NCBI RefSeq assembly: GCF_014905615.1 | Contig: NZ_AQGU01000022.1 | Coordinates: forward strand, 434,001-498,000 | Direction: 5' to 3' | Origin: Pseudoalteromonas aliena SW19 | Lineage (GTDB): Bacteria > Pseudomonadota > Gammaproteobacteria > Enterobacterales > Alteromonadaceae | Length of the DNA: 64,000 nt | Shown: positions 1 through 10,053 of the stretch, one piece after another | Layout: each line of letters starts with the position of its first letter | Position numbering within the stretch: the first letter of the stretch is position 1 | Made by a program: the position numbers and the translations under genes | The notes under the pieces: model-generated | Told to the model about the DNA's origin: nothing | The model's database searches: none | The model's input: the letters and a program-made list of their open reading frames with translations, nothing else

Positions 1-16
1 GGCGAAGGATCATCAT
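1..16 (-). CDS. astA: Arginine N-succinyltransferase, 5' end only
   Basis: Only the first five codons lie in the window, running off the left edge on the minus strand. They read Met-Met-Ile-Leu-Arg followed by a C, which fits the Met-Met-x-Ile-Arg-Pro start of AstA, first enzyme of the arginine succinyltransferase (AST) pathway. A purine-rich GGGAG lies 11 bases or more upstream. The position directly downstream of argD/astC is the arrangement expected in Alteromonadales. The call rests on very few residues plus context. Confidence 0.5.
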
Positions 17-58
17 GAGTCCGCTTGCTCCCTTATAAATAACGGTAAATAGGAATTG

Positions 59-81
59 CAGGGCAAGCAATGCTTGCCCTT
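59..81. other. Perfect stem-loop between argD and astA
   Basis: A 10-bp perfect inverted repeat (60-69 with 71-80) lies just after the argD stop codon and before the astA start. Neither side is followed by a convincing T-run, so it is a weak candidate for intrinsic termination. It could stabilise the argD mRNA end or modulate read-through into astA. That role is inference. Confidence 0.5.
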
Positions 82-99
82 AATTTGTTGGTTAAGGTA

Positions 100-1684
<1,585 letters not shown>

Positions 1685-2854
1685 TTAGTCAATTTGAATA
1701 GCTAAATTAGTAAAATTACTTGTTTGGAGGGTTTTTAACTCCGTTTTAGTGAACTTAAAGTGCGAAAACCACGCCACTATTTCGTCTGGTTCAATAAGCT
1801 GATGCTCTTTTAAGCCTAAATACTGAGAATAACAGCGAGCTTTTAGCATAACCTCAGTTAAAGGCAGCATTGAGTCACCTTTTTCTACGCCACTTACCAA
1901 CTGCTGCATTACACCTTTGAAGGGTAAATACCTCAGCGCCATTTTTTCAATTACTTTAGCGCTCACCTCTAAAGATTTATTATTAAGTAAAGTGGTTAAA
2001 AACAGAGGGTCGGGCTTAAGTTCCAATAACGCAGTGTGTAGATCTTTTTCGTTTTCTTTACGCGCGAGCTGTACTTTACGCTGCCATACTTGCTCAAACG
2101 TTTTTAAATATAAACGCGTTAATGCAACACGCCCAATATCTAAAAGCATACCTAGAGTAAATGCGTGCACTTCATTTACATCATTCATTTGCGCTATTTT
2201 TTGCGCAGCTAGGGCATTGGCCATTACGCTTTCATTGAGCCTACGCTTTAATAATGAAAAGGGTTCTGTGCTGTGCGGCATCCAATGGCGTACTGCAAAT
2301 GTAGGAATGATAAATCGTAAATTTTCAAGGCCAATATAACGAAGCGCTAAAGCAGGGTTATCCACTTTTACTGAGGTATTTTTACTACGCTGCTTACGAT
2401 AATAAGGCAAGTTAACCAAAGTTACTAGCTCTCGCCCGAGCCAACTTAGATCATTAATTAATGGCTCTAACCGCCCAATCGACGCAGACTTAACAGCAAG
2501 AATATCAAGAATAGTAGCAATACCATCCTCTATCCCTAATGTATTTTCGATGACGGCGTCTATGTCGTTGAGCTGTTTAAAAATAGCCGTTTCGATCGCG
2601 TTATGAAGCACTTCACTCGCTTGTGCACGATACTTATGATGAGCTGTACTACCTTGCTGGCGCTTATGTTGAGCAGCCACTTCTACTTGCAGTAAAGTGC
2701 GCTGTTTCATTGGTTCGCCATAATCAATATCTAACGTATGGATAAAGCCAATTTGTTGATGTGCAAAACTATGGCCAAGCAACAAGTCATGCGCTCGTTG
2801 GTTAAGTATTTTTGCAGTACGCTGTTGCGATACGAGTTCAGTCATAACATCCAT
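1685..2854 (-). CDS. HDOD-domain protein
   Basis: A 389-residue protein without signal peptide. Residues about 120-310 resemble the HDOD domain, a divergent relative of HD phosphohydrolases: alpha-helical, with the typical segment NPALALRYIGLENLRFIIP followed by a long helical stretch (MANALAAQKIAQMNDVNEVHAFTLGMLLDIGRVAL). HDOD proteins often act as scaffolds or sensors in signalling and generally lack the full HD metal site; here no intact HD pair is evident. The N-terminal 110 residues are not recognised. It sits between pabA and argD on the same strand, 32 bases after pabA, so it may be co-transcribed with pabA. Substrate and partner are unknown. Confidence 0.75.
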   Translation of the reverse strand: MDVMTELVSQQRTAKILNQRAHDLLLGHSFAHQQIGFIHTLDIDYGEPMKQRTLLQVEVAAQHKRQQGSTAHHKYRAQASEVLHNAIETAIFKQLNDIDAVIENTLGIEDGIATILDILAVKSASIGRLEPLINDLSWLGRELVTLVNLPYYRKQRSKNTSVKVDNPALALRYIGLENLRFIIPTFAVRHWMPHSTEPFSLLKRRLNESVMANALAAQKIAQMNDVNEVHAFTLGMLLDIGRVALTRLYLKTFEQVWQRKVQLARKENEKDLHTALLELKPDPLFLTTLLNNKSLEVSAKVIEKMALRYLPFKGVMQQLVSGVEKGDSMLPLTEVMLKARCYSQYLGLKEHQLIEPDEIVAWFSHFKFTKTELKTLQTSNFTNLAIQID

Positions 2855-2886
2855 TAATTAAAAAACATACATTTAATAGTACTAGA

Positions 2887-3468
2887 TTAAAACCGAGTTA
2901 AAAAGTTATCAAGCAATTGTAAGCCTTGCTCAGTTAAAATGGCTTCAGGGTGAAACTGCACCCCTTCAATGGCTAATTCTTTGTGTAATAATCCCATAAT
3001 TTCATCGAACTCGCCCTGCTGCGTTTGCGTCCATGCGGTTACCTCAAGCTCTCTGGGTAGCGACTGTGCTTTAACTACTAAAGAATGATAACGGCACACT
3101 GTTAATGGGTTAACTAAATCTTTAAACACACCTTTATTGGTATGAATTATAGGTGATGTTTTACCGTGCATTATTTTTTTTGCACGGACTACGTCGCCAC
3201 CCAAAGCTTGTGCGATAGTTTGATGCCCCAAGCAAATACCTAAAATAGGATATTGGCCTTTTAACTGCTCAACCACACTTAACGAGACACCCGCTTCGTC
3301 AGGCGTGCATGGCCCCGGCGATAAAACGATATGCTGCGGGTTTAACTGTTTTATTTGTGCAATGCTTAGCTCATCATTACGTTTAACTAACACGTCTTGA
3401 TCTAATCGCTGAAAATATTGTACTAAGTTATAGGTAAACGAATCGTAGTTATCGATCATTAAAAGCAT
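2887..3468 (-). CDS. pabA: Aminodeoxychorismate/anthranilate synthase glutamine amidotransferase subunit
   Basis: Class I glutamine amidotransferase of 193 residues which releases ammonia for PabB (p-aminobenzoate, folate) and possibly TrpE. The protein begins [19 protein letters not shown]; the oxyanion motif [11 protein letters not shown], the nucleophile Cys in GICLGHQ and the catalytic His-Pro-Glu in [13 protein letters not shown] are all present. [10 protein letters not shown] is typical of PabA. I place the start at the ATG at 3468; an upstream in-frame GTG (3480) adds only four residues. Followed after 32 bases by the HDOD gene. No trpE/D neighbours are visible, which favours PabA over TrpG. 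Confidence 0.92.
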   Translation of the reverse strand: MLLMIDNYDSFTYNLVQYFQRLDQDVLVKRNDELSIAQIKQLNPQHIVLSPGPCTPDEAGVSLSVVEQLKGQYPILGICLGHQTIAQALGGDVVRAKKIMHGKTSPIIHTNKGVFKDLVNPLTVCRYHSLVVKAQSLPRELEVTAWTQTQQGEFDEIMGLLHKELAIEGVQFHPEAILTEQGLQLLDNFLTRF

Positions 3469-3731
3469 GTAATAAAGCACTCAAAGTAATTATTTATCGC
3501 GGATTATTTCCGCACCACGCATTCTAACTCAAGCGGTTAAAAGTGTCAGCGGTTTGTAGAGGCGATTTAATCGCGTCACGAGGCTTATTATTAATCAACA
3601 TAATGACCACGACTGCGTACTCTATCGTTCTTCCTTTATAATAAATCAAGCGAATATGTTCCTAAAAAAATATTGCCATTACCTTACGTTAAAGAGATGC
3701 TAGTAATATCTAAGATAAATAACGTTAAATT

Positions 3732-5225
3732 ATGTCCAAATATATACTCTCGATTGATCAGGGAACAACAAGCTCTCGTGCTATTTTATTCACAAAAGAC
3801 GCTGACGCTTTTGATTTAGCTCAACAGGAATTCCCGCAGCATTACCCTCAAAATGGCTGGGTTGAACATGATCCGAATGACATTTTGCAAACCGTGCTCA
3901 GTACTAGTCGAGAAGTGATGGCTAAAAATAACGTTAAGCCTGAAGAAATTATTGCCATTGGCATTACTAACCAGCGCGAAACGACGCTGGTATGGAACAA
4001 AAAAACAGGAAAGCCGATTTATAACGCCATTGTTTGGCAAGACAGACGCACCAGCGACTATTGTAAAAAGCTTAGTAGCGATGAGCTTTGCCAGACCATT
4101 AGCGAAAAAACAGGCCTATTACTCGACCCTTATTTTTCAGCGACTAAAATTCGCTGGATTTTAGATAATGTTGAAGGTGCAAAAGAGCAAGCTGATGCTG
4201 GCGAACTTGCTTTTGGTACTGTTGATACGTACTTACTTTGGCACCTAACTGGTGGTAAAGCGCACCGCACTGATGCAACAAATGCGTCACGCACCATGTT
4301 ATTTAATATTCATACTCAGCAGTGGGATCAGGCGTTACTCGACTTATTTGATATTCCTACATCTATGTTGCCAGAAGTAATGGACTCAGCGGCTGAATTT
4401 GGTTCAACAAGTGCTGATATTTTTGGCGCACCAATTCGTGTGTGTGGTATTGCTGGCGATCAACAAGCCGCACTTATTGGCCACGCCTGTTTTGAACAAG
4501 GTATGGCTAAAAGTACATACGGTACCGGCTGTTTTTTAATGCTAAATACGGGCGAAAAAGCACTCACATCTAAAAATCGTTTACTTACAACCGTTGCCTA
4601 TCGCTTAAAAGGAAAACCAACCTATGCCATTGAAGGCAGTATTTTTATGGCGGGTGCCACCATGCAATGGATTGTTGAAGGTTTAAAATTACTCAGCCAT
4701 GCAGGTGAGAGTGAATCTTTAGTTAAAGATGTCCCACTGGATCATGGTGTATTTTTAGTTCCCTCATTTACAGGTTTAGGCGCACCTTATTGGGATGCTA
4801 ATGCACGTGGCGCAATATTGGGACTCACACGCGACTCTGGTATTAGTACCATTGTTGCAGCGGCGTTGCAGTCAGTTGGTTATCAAACTAAAGACTTACA
4901 AAAAGCGATGGAGCGTGATGGCCTGCGCCCAAGTGTACTTAGGGTGGATGGCGGTATGGTTAAAAACAACTGGGTAATGACGTTTTTATCCAATATTTTA
5001 GGTGCCACAGTTGAGCGCCCAGTAGTCACTGAAACAACCTCTTTAGGCGTAGCCTATTTGGCAGGCTTACACACTGGAGTCTTTGCATCAACTCAGCAGC
5101 TGTCAAAAATGTGGGTATGCGAGCGTCGCTTTGAGCCAACAATGAGCGCCGATGAACGTAACGATCTATACGCAAAATGGCAGCACTGCGTAGCGCAGGT
5201 ATGCTTATCGAGCGAAGATAGCTAA
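3732..5225 (+). CDS. glpK: Glycerol kinase
   Basis: FGGY-family kinase of 497 residues that phosphorylates glycerol to sn-glycerol 3-phosphate with ATP. The N-terminal phosphate loop [14 protein letters not shown], substrate residues in [14 protein letters not shown] and the catalytic Asp in [10 protein letters not shown] match characterised glycerol kinases, and the length is the family norm. It is followed after 86 bases by glpD on the same strand, so the two steps from glycerol to dihydroxyacetone phosphate are adjacent. No glpF facilitator or glpR repressor is present in the window, unlike the common glpFKD layout. The ribosome binding site is weak. Confidence 0.97.
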   Translation: MSKYILSIDQGTTSSRAILFTKDADAFDLAQQEFPQHYPQNGWVEHDPNDILQTVLSTSREVMAKNNVKPEEIIAIGITNQRETTLVWNKKTGKPIYNAIVWQDRRTSDYCKKLSSDELCQTISEKTGLLLDPYFSATKIRWILDNVEGAKEQADAGELAFGTVDTYLLWHLTGGKAHRTDATNASRTMLFNIHTQQWDQALLDLFDIPTSMLPEVMDSAAEFGSTSADIFGAPIRVCGIAGDQQAALIGHACFEQGMAKSTYGTGCFLMLNTGEKALTSKNRLLTTVAYRLKGKPTYAIEGSIFMAGATMQWIVEGLKLLSHAGESESLVKDVPLDHGVFLVPSFTGLGAPYWDANARGAILGLTRDSGISTIVAAALQSVGYQTKDLQKAMERDGLRPSVLRVDGGMVKNNWVMTFLSNILGATVERPVVTETTSLGVAYLAGLHTGVFASTQQLSKMWVCERRFEPTMSADERNDLYAKWQHCVAQVCLSSEDS

Positions 5226-5311
5226 CCGTTAAACGGCGCAAAATAGTTATCAAGCCGATGACTTGAAATTACAAGCCACGACTAACTAACCCTAACCAAA
5301 CAAGGTGATCG

Positions 5312-6814
5312 ATGAAATTAATAAATAACGACTATGACTTACTCGTCATCGGTGGCGGAGTTAATGGTACAGGTATAGCTGCAGATGCTGCAGGTAGAGG
5401 ACTCAAAGTACTGCTATGTGAGCAAGCGGATCTCGCTTGTGCAACATCCTCAAATAGCTCTAAGTTGATCCACGGTGGTTTACGCTATCTTGAACATTAC
5501 GAATTTAGATTAGTAAAAGAGGCATTAACAGAGCGTGAGGTATTATTAAAAAATGCGCCTCATATTATGTGGCCGCTAACTTTTAGATTACCCCATCAAC
5601 CTCATTTACGCCCTGCTTGGATGATCCGCATTGGCTTGTTTATCTACGACAATTTAGCAAAGCGCGTTACCTTACCTGCATCCAAAAGTATAAAATTTGA
5701 TGAGCATAGTGTATTAGAGTCTTCTATAACTAAAGGCTTTGAATACGCTGATGGTTGGGTTGATGACTCCCGATTAGTGGTTTTAAATGCCCTTGCAGCA
5801 AAAAATAAAGGCGCCATTATTGCCACGCAAACCAAATGTGTAAAAGCACAGCGCAAACAAGATAAGTGGCAAGTAACACTTGAGCAGCAGGATTCTAAAT
5901 CGCAATATAGTATTTCAGCCAAAGGCATTGTTAATGCAACAGGTCCTTGGGTTGCCAAGCTGTTTGATGATGCATTAACAGAAAAATCGCCACAAAATAT
6001 CCGCCTTGTTAAAGGCAGTCACATTATTGTGCCTCGCATTCACAGCCAACCACATGCTTATATTTTGCAAAATAAAGACCAGCGCATTGTATTTGTTAGC
6101 CCTTTCGAGGATGACTATTCTTTAATTGGTACTACCGATGTTGAATACAAAGGCGCTGCGCGAAATGTGAAAATAAGTAATGAAGAAATCGATTACTTAA
6201 TCAACGTAACGAACAGTTATTTTAAAAAACAGATTAAATACGACGATATAGTGCATACCTTTTCGGGTGTACGACCGTTACTCGACGATGAATCGGTTGA
6301 TGCCCAATCGGTCACTCGTGATTATAAATTAACGCTTTCTAGCGAAAATAAACAAACACCGTTACTAAGTGTCTTTGGCGGAAAAATAACAACCTATCGT
6401 AAACTCTCTGAAAATGCGGTTGATAAACTCCAAGAGTTTTACCCACAAATGAGCCCCGCATGGACTAAAGACAGCGCATTACCTGGTGGTGACTTTAGCT
6501 GCGTAGAGCGGTTAAAATCTGAGTTTAAAAGTAACTATAATTGGTTGCCCGCAGAAATATTGAATCGCTTTATACGCACTTATGGTACACGCACTAAAAA
6601 CATTTTAGGCTATGCAAAACAGTTAACTGATTTAGGCCAAAACTTTGGCCACGGTTTATTTGCCGCTGAAGTTGATTTTTTATTGCAAGAAGAATGGGCA
6701 CAAAACGCACACGATCTATTGTGGCGTCGCACCAAGCTTGGCCTGCGCTTTGACGACGCACAAACCGCAGCGCTTAGTGATTACATCGAGCAACGCTTAG
6801 CAGTAGGAGGTTAA
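5312..6814 (+). CDS. glpD: Aerobic glycerol-3-phosphate dehydrogenase
   Basis: FAD-dependent membrane-associated enzyme of 500 residues oxidising sn-glycerol 3-phosphate to dihydroxyacetone phosphate and passing electrons to the quinone pool. The N-terminal dinucleotide-binding motif LLVIGGGVNGTGIAADAA, the SSNSSKLIHGGLRYLEHYEF segment and the SPFEDDYSLIGTTDVEYKG block are diagnostic. The C-terminal part carries the GlpD-type helical domain (YGTRTKNIL, EVDFLLQEEWAQNAHDLLWRR motif region). AGGTGATCG precedes the ATG. It is most likely in one transcription unit with glpK. Confidence 0.97.
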   Translation: MKLINNDYDLLVIGGGVNGTGIAADAAGRGLKVLLCEQADLACATSSNSSKLIHGGLRYLEHYEFRLVKEALTEREVLLKNAPHIMWPLTFRLPHQPHLRPAWMIRIGLFIYDNLAKRVTLPASKSIKFDEHSVLESSITKGFEYADGWVDDSRLVVLNALAAKNKGAIIATQTKCVKAQRKQDKWQVTLEQQDSKSQYSISAKGIVNATGPWVAKLFDDALTEKSPQNIRLVKGSHIIVPRIHSQPHAYILQNKDQRIVFVSPFEDDYSLIGTTDVEYKGAARNVKISNEEIDYLINVTNSYFKKQIKYDDIVHTFSGVRPLLDDESVDAQSVTRDYKLTLSSENKQTPLLSVFGGKITTYRKLSENAVDKLQEFYPQMSPAWTKDSALPGGDFSCVERLKSEFKSNYNWLPAEILNRFIRTYGTRTKNILGYAKQLTDLGQNFGHGLFAAEVDFLLQEEWAQNAHDLLWRRTKLGLRFDDAQTAALSDYIEQRLAVGG

Positions 6815-6827
6815 TTAAATATTAGGG

Positions 6828-7226
6828 CTAACTTTGCGTCGTGAGATGCTCATTTAGCAAGCGTTTTTCTTGTGTTGAAAGCGCTTGTTTAGCCTTGGCA
6901 GTAAAATCATATCTCACCATAATTGCTTTACCTATTGCGCAGCATTTATCGTGTTGCCATGCCTCTTGGCGTAACACAAAAGAACTAGTGCCTATATGCT
7001 CTACAGAGGTTTTGACTGTTACCTCATAGCCATAAAACAACTCACCAACAAACGACACTTCTATTTTGGCAATAATTAATTTCCAGTCGTGTGGGTTAAG
7101 ATCAGGAGTAAAAAATTTAAAAATAGGGGCACGTGCAACTTCAAACCATACAGGGAGTACTGTATTGTTAATGTGTCCGAGCGCATCTGTTTCACTAAAG
7201 CGCGGCATCACTTTTTCAATAAACAT
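6828..7226 (-). CDS. YbgC/4-hydroxybenzoyl-CoA-type hotdog thioesterase
   Basis: A 132-residue single hotdog domain. The motif FSETDALGHINNTVLPVWFE, with the catalytic Asp and the following helix, is the signature of the 4HBT/YbgC acyl-CoA thioesterase group; SFVGELFYGYEV and GTSSFVLRQE form the rest of the fold. Expected activity is hydrolysis of an acyl- or aroyl-CoA thioester in the cytoplasm; the substrate cannot be told from sequence. It is convergent with glpD (13 bases apart) and divergent from the oxygenase gene starting at 7251, from which it is separated by 24 bases, so the two would share a very small promoter region. Confidence 0.85.
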   Translation of the reverse strand: MFIEKVMPRFSETDALGHINNTVLPVWFEVARAPIFKFFTPDLNPHDWKLIIAKIEVSFVGELFYGYEVTVKTSVEHIGTSSFVLRQEAWQHDKCCAIGKAIMVRYDFTAKAKQALSTQEKRLLNEHLTTQS

Positions 7227-7250
7227 AATAATCCTTATAAAAGGTAACTC

Positions 7251-7955
7251 ATGACGGACTTTATTCGCGTATTCGATAATGCGCTAAGCAATGATTTTTG
7301 CGATAACTTTATTACTACATTCACGCAAAGCCCGCATGTAAAACAAGGGGTCACATCAGGCGGAGTCGATTTAAAGAAAAAAGACAGCCACGATTTACAT
7401 TTAAATAATCACCCCGAATATGCCCAGCAATTAAAACATATTCAGCAAACCACTGCACAGTATGTTTTTAAATACATTGAAGAACATATTTTTATGATGA
7501 TCGGAGCATTTGGCTTAAAGGTTTATCACCCAAAAACAGCTGAAGTTGTCGATTTAACTCAAGAAAATTTTGAAGAAGTGGGTAAACCGCAATTACCTTT
7601 GCTTGTTCAGCAAATTTTTAGACTCGGTAATATTCAAGCGCAAAAATATGAGGTAAATAAAGGTGGCTATCCTTATTGGCACAGTGAAGTTTATCCGCAG
7701 CTACAGCATAACGAAGCTTTGCATCGCGTATTGTTATTCATGTTTTATTTAAACGATGTGCAAGAAGGTGGTGAAACAGAGTTTTACTATCAAAATCGTA
7801 AAATAGCACCTAAAAAAGGCACGATGGTAATAGCGCCTGGCTACTTTACACATACTCACCGAGGCAATAAGCCTGTATCTAACGATAAGTATATTTTAAC
7901 ATCGTGGGTACTGTTTAATCGTGCAGAGCAAATATATGGTGCGCCTGAAAGCTAG
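7251..7955 (+). CDS. 2-oxoglutarate/Fe(II) oxygenase, prolyl-4-hydroxylase-like
   Basis: A 234-residue protein whose C-terminal half (about 125-225) has the double-stranded beta-helix motif set of the P4H-type 2OG-Fe(II) oxygenases: GGYPYWHSEVYP supplies the first His and an acidic ligand, YLNDVQEGGETEFY the conserved strand, and FTHTHRGNKPV the second His, with a basic residue nearby for 2-oxoglutarate. The first metal motif is His-x-Glu instead of the usual His-x-Asp. It probably hydroxylates a protein or small molecule; the substrate is unknown. Its stop lies 20 bases from the converging PLP enzyme gene. No signal peptide, so cytoplasmic. Confidence 0.82.
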   Translation: MTDFIRVFDNALSNDFCDNFITTFTQSPHVKQGVTSGGVDLKKKDSHDLHLNNHPEYAQQLKHIQQTTAQYVFKYIEEHIFMMIGAFGLKVYHPKTAEVVDLTQENFEEVGKPQLPLLVQQIFRLGNIQAQKYEVNKGGYPYWHSEVYPQLQHNEALHRVLLFMFYLNDVQEGGETEFYYQNRKIAPKKGTMVIAPGYFTHTHRGNKPVSNDKYILTSWVLFNRAEQIYGAPES

Positions 7956-7975
7956 CGCACCACAATCAGTATGAT

Positions 7976-9211
7976 TTAACCGAGTAGTTCATCAAATAAA
8001 TCAAATAACTGATCCAACTCTTCGATGGTGTTGTAATGCATACAACCAATACGCACTACACCGCCTTTGTCGAGAACGCCTAGTTGTTCACACAAGCCTT
8101 GTGCATAAAAATTACCATCCCACACACAGATGTGATGCTTGCCTAGAAATTCAGACACTGCACGCGGCTCAAGCCCTTCAAAAATTAAAGCAAAAGTAGG
8201 TGTACGCTCATTTAAGCGATCAAAGTCATCAATACCAAACAACTTAATGCGTGGGTAATTAACTAAGCGCGTTAAAAAGTGCTCACTAAGCGCCATTTCG
8301 TGTTGTTTAGTTTTAGCAAAAGCCACACTTAGTTTTTCACGTCGTGAATAGCTATCGTCAAGCTCGCTAATTGCCGCAATGTAATCAACAGCGGCTATAA
8401 AACCTGCCATTGCTTCAAAACTTTGTGTGCCGGTTTCCCAGCGACCTGGCGCTACGTCTTTAGCTGGCTCAACTTTGTAGGGAGTAAACCCCTCTAAGTG
8501 TTCTTTTTTACCGTAAACCATGCCTAAATGCGGACCAAAAAACTTATACGCAGAACAGGCTAAAAAGTCACAATCAAGCGCTTGTACATCAACAAGCTCA
8601 TGAGGGGCATAATGTACGGCATCAACATAAACAAGTGCGCCCACCGCGTGAGCAAGCTCTACAATGCGTTTAATATTGTTAATTGAGCCTGTGGTATTTG
8701 ACGCATAAGTTACCGCTACCAGCTTTGTATTGCTGTTTAGTAAGCTTTCAAATTGCGCCATATCTAAGCTGCAATCTGCTTCGTTAATAACTGCGGTATT
8801 TACCTTTACACCTTTATCTTCTGCAGCTTGTTGCCATGACGATACATTTGAGAAGTGATCAGCATTGGTTACAATTATTTCATCGCCTGCCTGCCAATCA
8901 CGTGAAATTGCACGACTAAAACTAAACGTTAGACTGGTCATGTTTGGACCAAACACAATTTGTTGTGAGCTAGGTGCATTGAGTAAATCAGCCGCCGCCT
9001 GGCGCGCATTCGCCATTAACTCAACCGTTTTATCACTTGAAAAAAATGCACCGCCTAAGTTTGAGTTGTAATGCCCTAAATAAGCCGTCATTGCATTAAG
9101 TACTTGCTGTGGTACTTGCGAACCACCTGGACCATCTAAAAAGACCGGCGATTTACCATCAACGTTTTGCATTAGTGCAGGAAACTGCCCACGTAATTGC
9201 GCTATGTTCAT
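7976..9211 (-). CDS. Cysteine desulfurase-like PLP enzyme (aminotransferase class V)
   Basis: A 411-residue fold-type I PLP protein of the cysteine-desulfurase-like group. Visible are FLDGPGGSQVP, NMTSLTFSFSRAI, DHFSNVSSW (His stacking on PLP), VYVDAVHYAPHELVDV with the PLP Asp, and the Schiff-base Lys in ACSAYKFFGPHLG. The proteins of this subgroup are distinct from IscS/SufS, and true desulfurase activity is not demonstrated for most of them. No SufE, IscU or other Fe-S assembly gene is near. It lies 9 bases downstream of the PF10014-type dioxygenase on the same strand, so the two are very likely translated from one mRNA and may act on the same amino-acid-like compound. Confidence 0.85.
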   Translation of the reverse strand: MNIAQLRGQFPALMQNVDGKSPVFLDGPGGSQVPQQVLNAMTAYLGHYNSNLGGAFFSSDKTVELMANARQAAADLLNAPSSQQIVFGPNMTSLTFSFSRAISRDWQAGDEIIVTNADHFSNVSSWQQAAEDKGVKVNTAVINEADCSLDMAQFESLLNSNTKLVAVTYASNTTGSINNIKRIVELAHAVGALVYVDAVHYAPHELVDVQALDCDFLACSAYKFFGPHLGMVYGKKEHLEGFTPYKVEPAKDVAPGRWETGTQSFEAMAGFIAAVDYIAAISELDDSYSRREKLSVAFAKTKQHEMALSEHFLTRLVNYPRIKLFGIDDFDRLNERTPTFALIFEGLEPRAVSEFLGKHHICVWDGNFYAQGLCEQLGVLDKGGVVRIGCMHYNTIEELDQLFDLFDELLG

Positions 9212-9220
9212 ACTTATTCC

Positions 9221-9853
9221 TTAAGACGTTAATACGAAACAATCCAGGTAACCTGGTTTGCTCGCATCAATTTTGTTCATAGGTGTTGCGTTATGCCATA
9301 CTTGACGGTCATTTATTAATGCAAACATACCGTCTTTTATTTCCATTTTAAAACACGGCTCTGCTTGTTTGTTTTCGTATACAAGTAGTTCGCCACCTTC
9401 TAAATTTTCGTGAGAAACACCACATACGCACACATGATCAAACCCATCCTGATGAACGCCTTCTGGGGCTGCAGGTGTATCACTATCAATGGCAAGCATA
9501 CGAAACTGATGAATTTCTATATCGCGCTGCTCATCAATACCGGTAATTTGGCAAAACTCATTTACAATATTTTTCATACCTGCTGATTCAAGCAAGCTTT
9601 GCTCTAGATTTTCATAGGTGCGCTCTACATTACCTTGGAAGGTATTAATTGAATCATCTTGCACAAATGCTTTGGTTTTTTGTAACTGTAATTCACCATT
9701 TTGCATTTTAACTACTGAATAACGACGTTTTCGAAAAGCACCATCTGCATACGGATTAGCAGGTAGGTTATCAAAAGAAGGCTTAACCAAATCAATGTTT
9801 GCTTGGTTAATAAAACGAAGTTGCAGTAAATTCTGGTTGTTTAATGCTGTCAT
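9221..9853 (-). CDS. 2OG-Fe dioxygenase family protein (amino-acid hydroxylase type)
   Basis: A 210-residue protein resembling the 2OG-Fe dioxygenase family that includes bacterial L-isoleucine 4-hydroxylase (PF10014). The metal motif reads PEGVHQDGFDHV (His and Asp ligands) and the distal His is in LINDRQVWHNATPM; the stretch RKRRYSVVKM near residue 45 is also typical. Members hydroxylate free aliphatic or sulfur-containing amino acids using 2-oxoglutarate and oxygen. It is the first gene of a two-gene unit with the PLP enzyme 9 bases downstream. Family membership is recognised by motif; the actual amino acid substrate is not known. Confidence 0.8.
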   Translation of the reverse strand: MTALNNQNLLQLRFINQANIDLVKPSFDNLPANPYADGAFRKRRYSVVKMQNGELQLQKTKAFVQDDSINTFQGNVERTYENLEQSLLESAGMKNIVNEFCQITGIDEQRDIEIHQFRMLAIDSDTPAAPEGVHQDGFDHVCVCGVSHENLEGGELLVYENKQAEPCFKMEIKDGMFALINDRQVWHNATPMNKIDASKPGYLDCFVLTS

Positions 9854-10011
9854 AAAATCTCGCCTAAAATAATGAGAATATTGGCGAGGATTTTAATGCA
9901 TTTTGAGAGGATTTTTTGCTTTATTACTTACTTTAAAAGCAACTTAAGACCAGATTTAATACAATAATGTAAAAAAAACAACATGAACTATCTAATATTT
10001 ATTTTAGCCAA

Positions 10012-10039
10012 TAAAAAACCCGCCGAAGCGGGTTTTTAA
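10012..10039 (-). terminator. Rho-independent terminator after acnB
   Basis: A GC-rich stem (AAAACCCGC with GCGGGTTTT, CGAA-type loop) flanked by A and T runs sits 15 bases downstream of the acnB stop codon. It would end acnB transcription on the minus strand and has T-runs on both sides, so it may also act in the other direction. Confidence 0.85.
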
Positions 10040-10053
10040 ACAAACTTTAAAAA

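Noticed and set aside
7976..9211. Housekeeping cysteine desulfurase (iscS/sufS)
   Set aside because: Motifs belong to the desulfurase-like subgroup and there are no isc or suf genes alongside.
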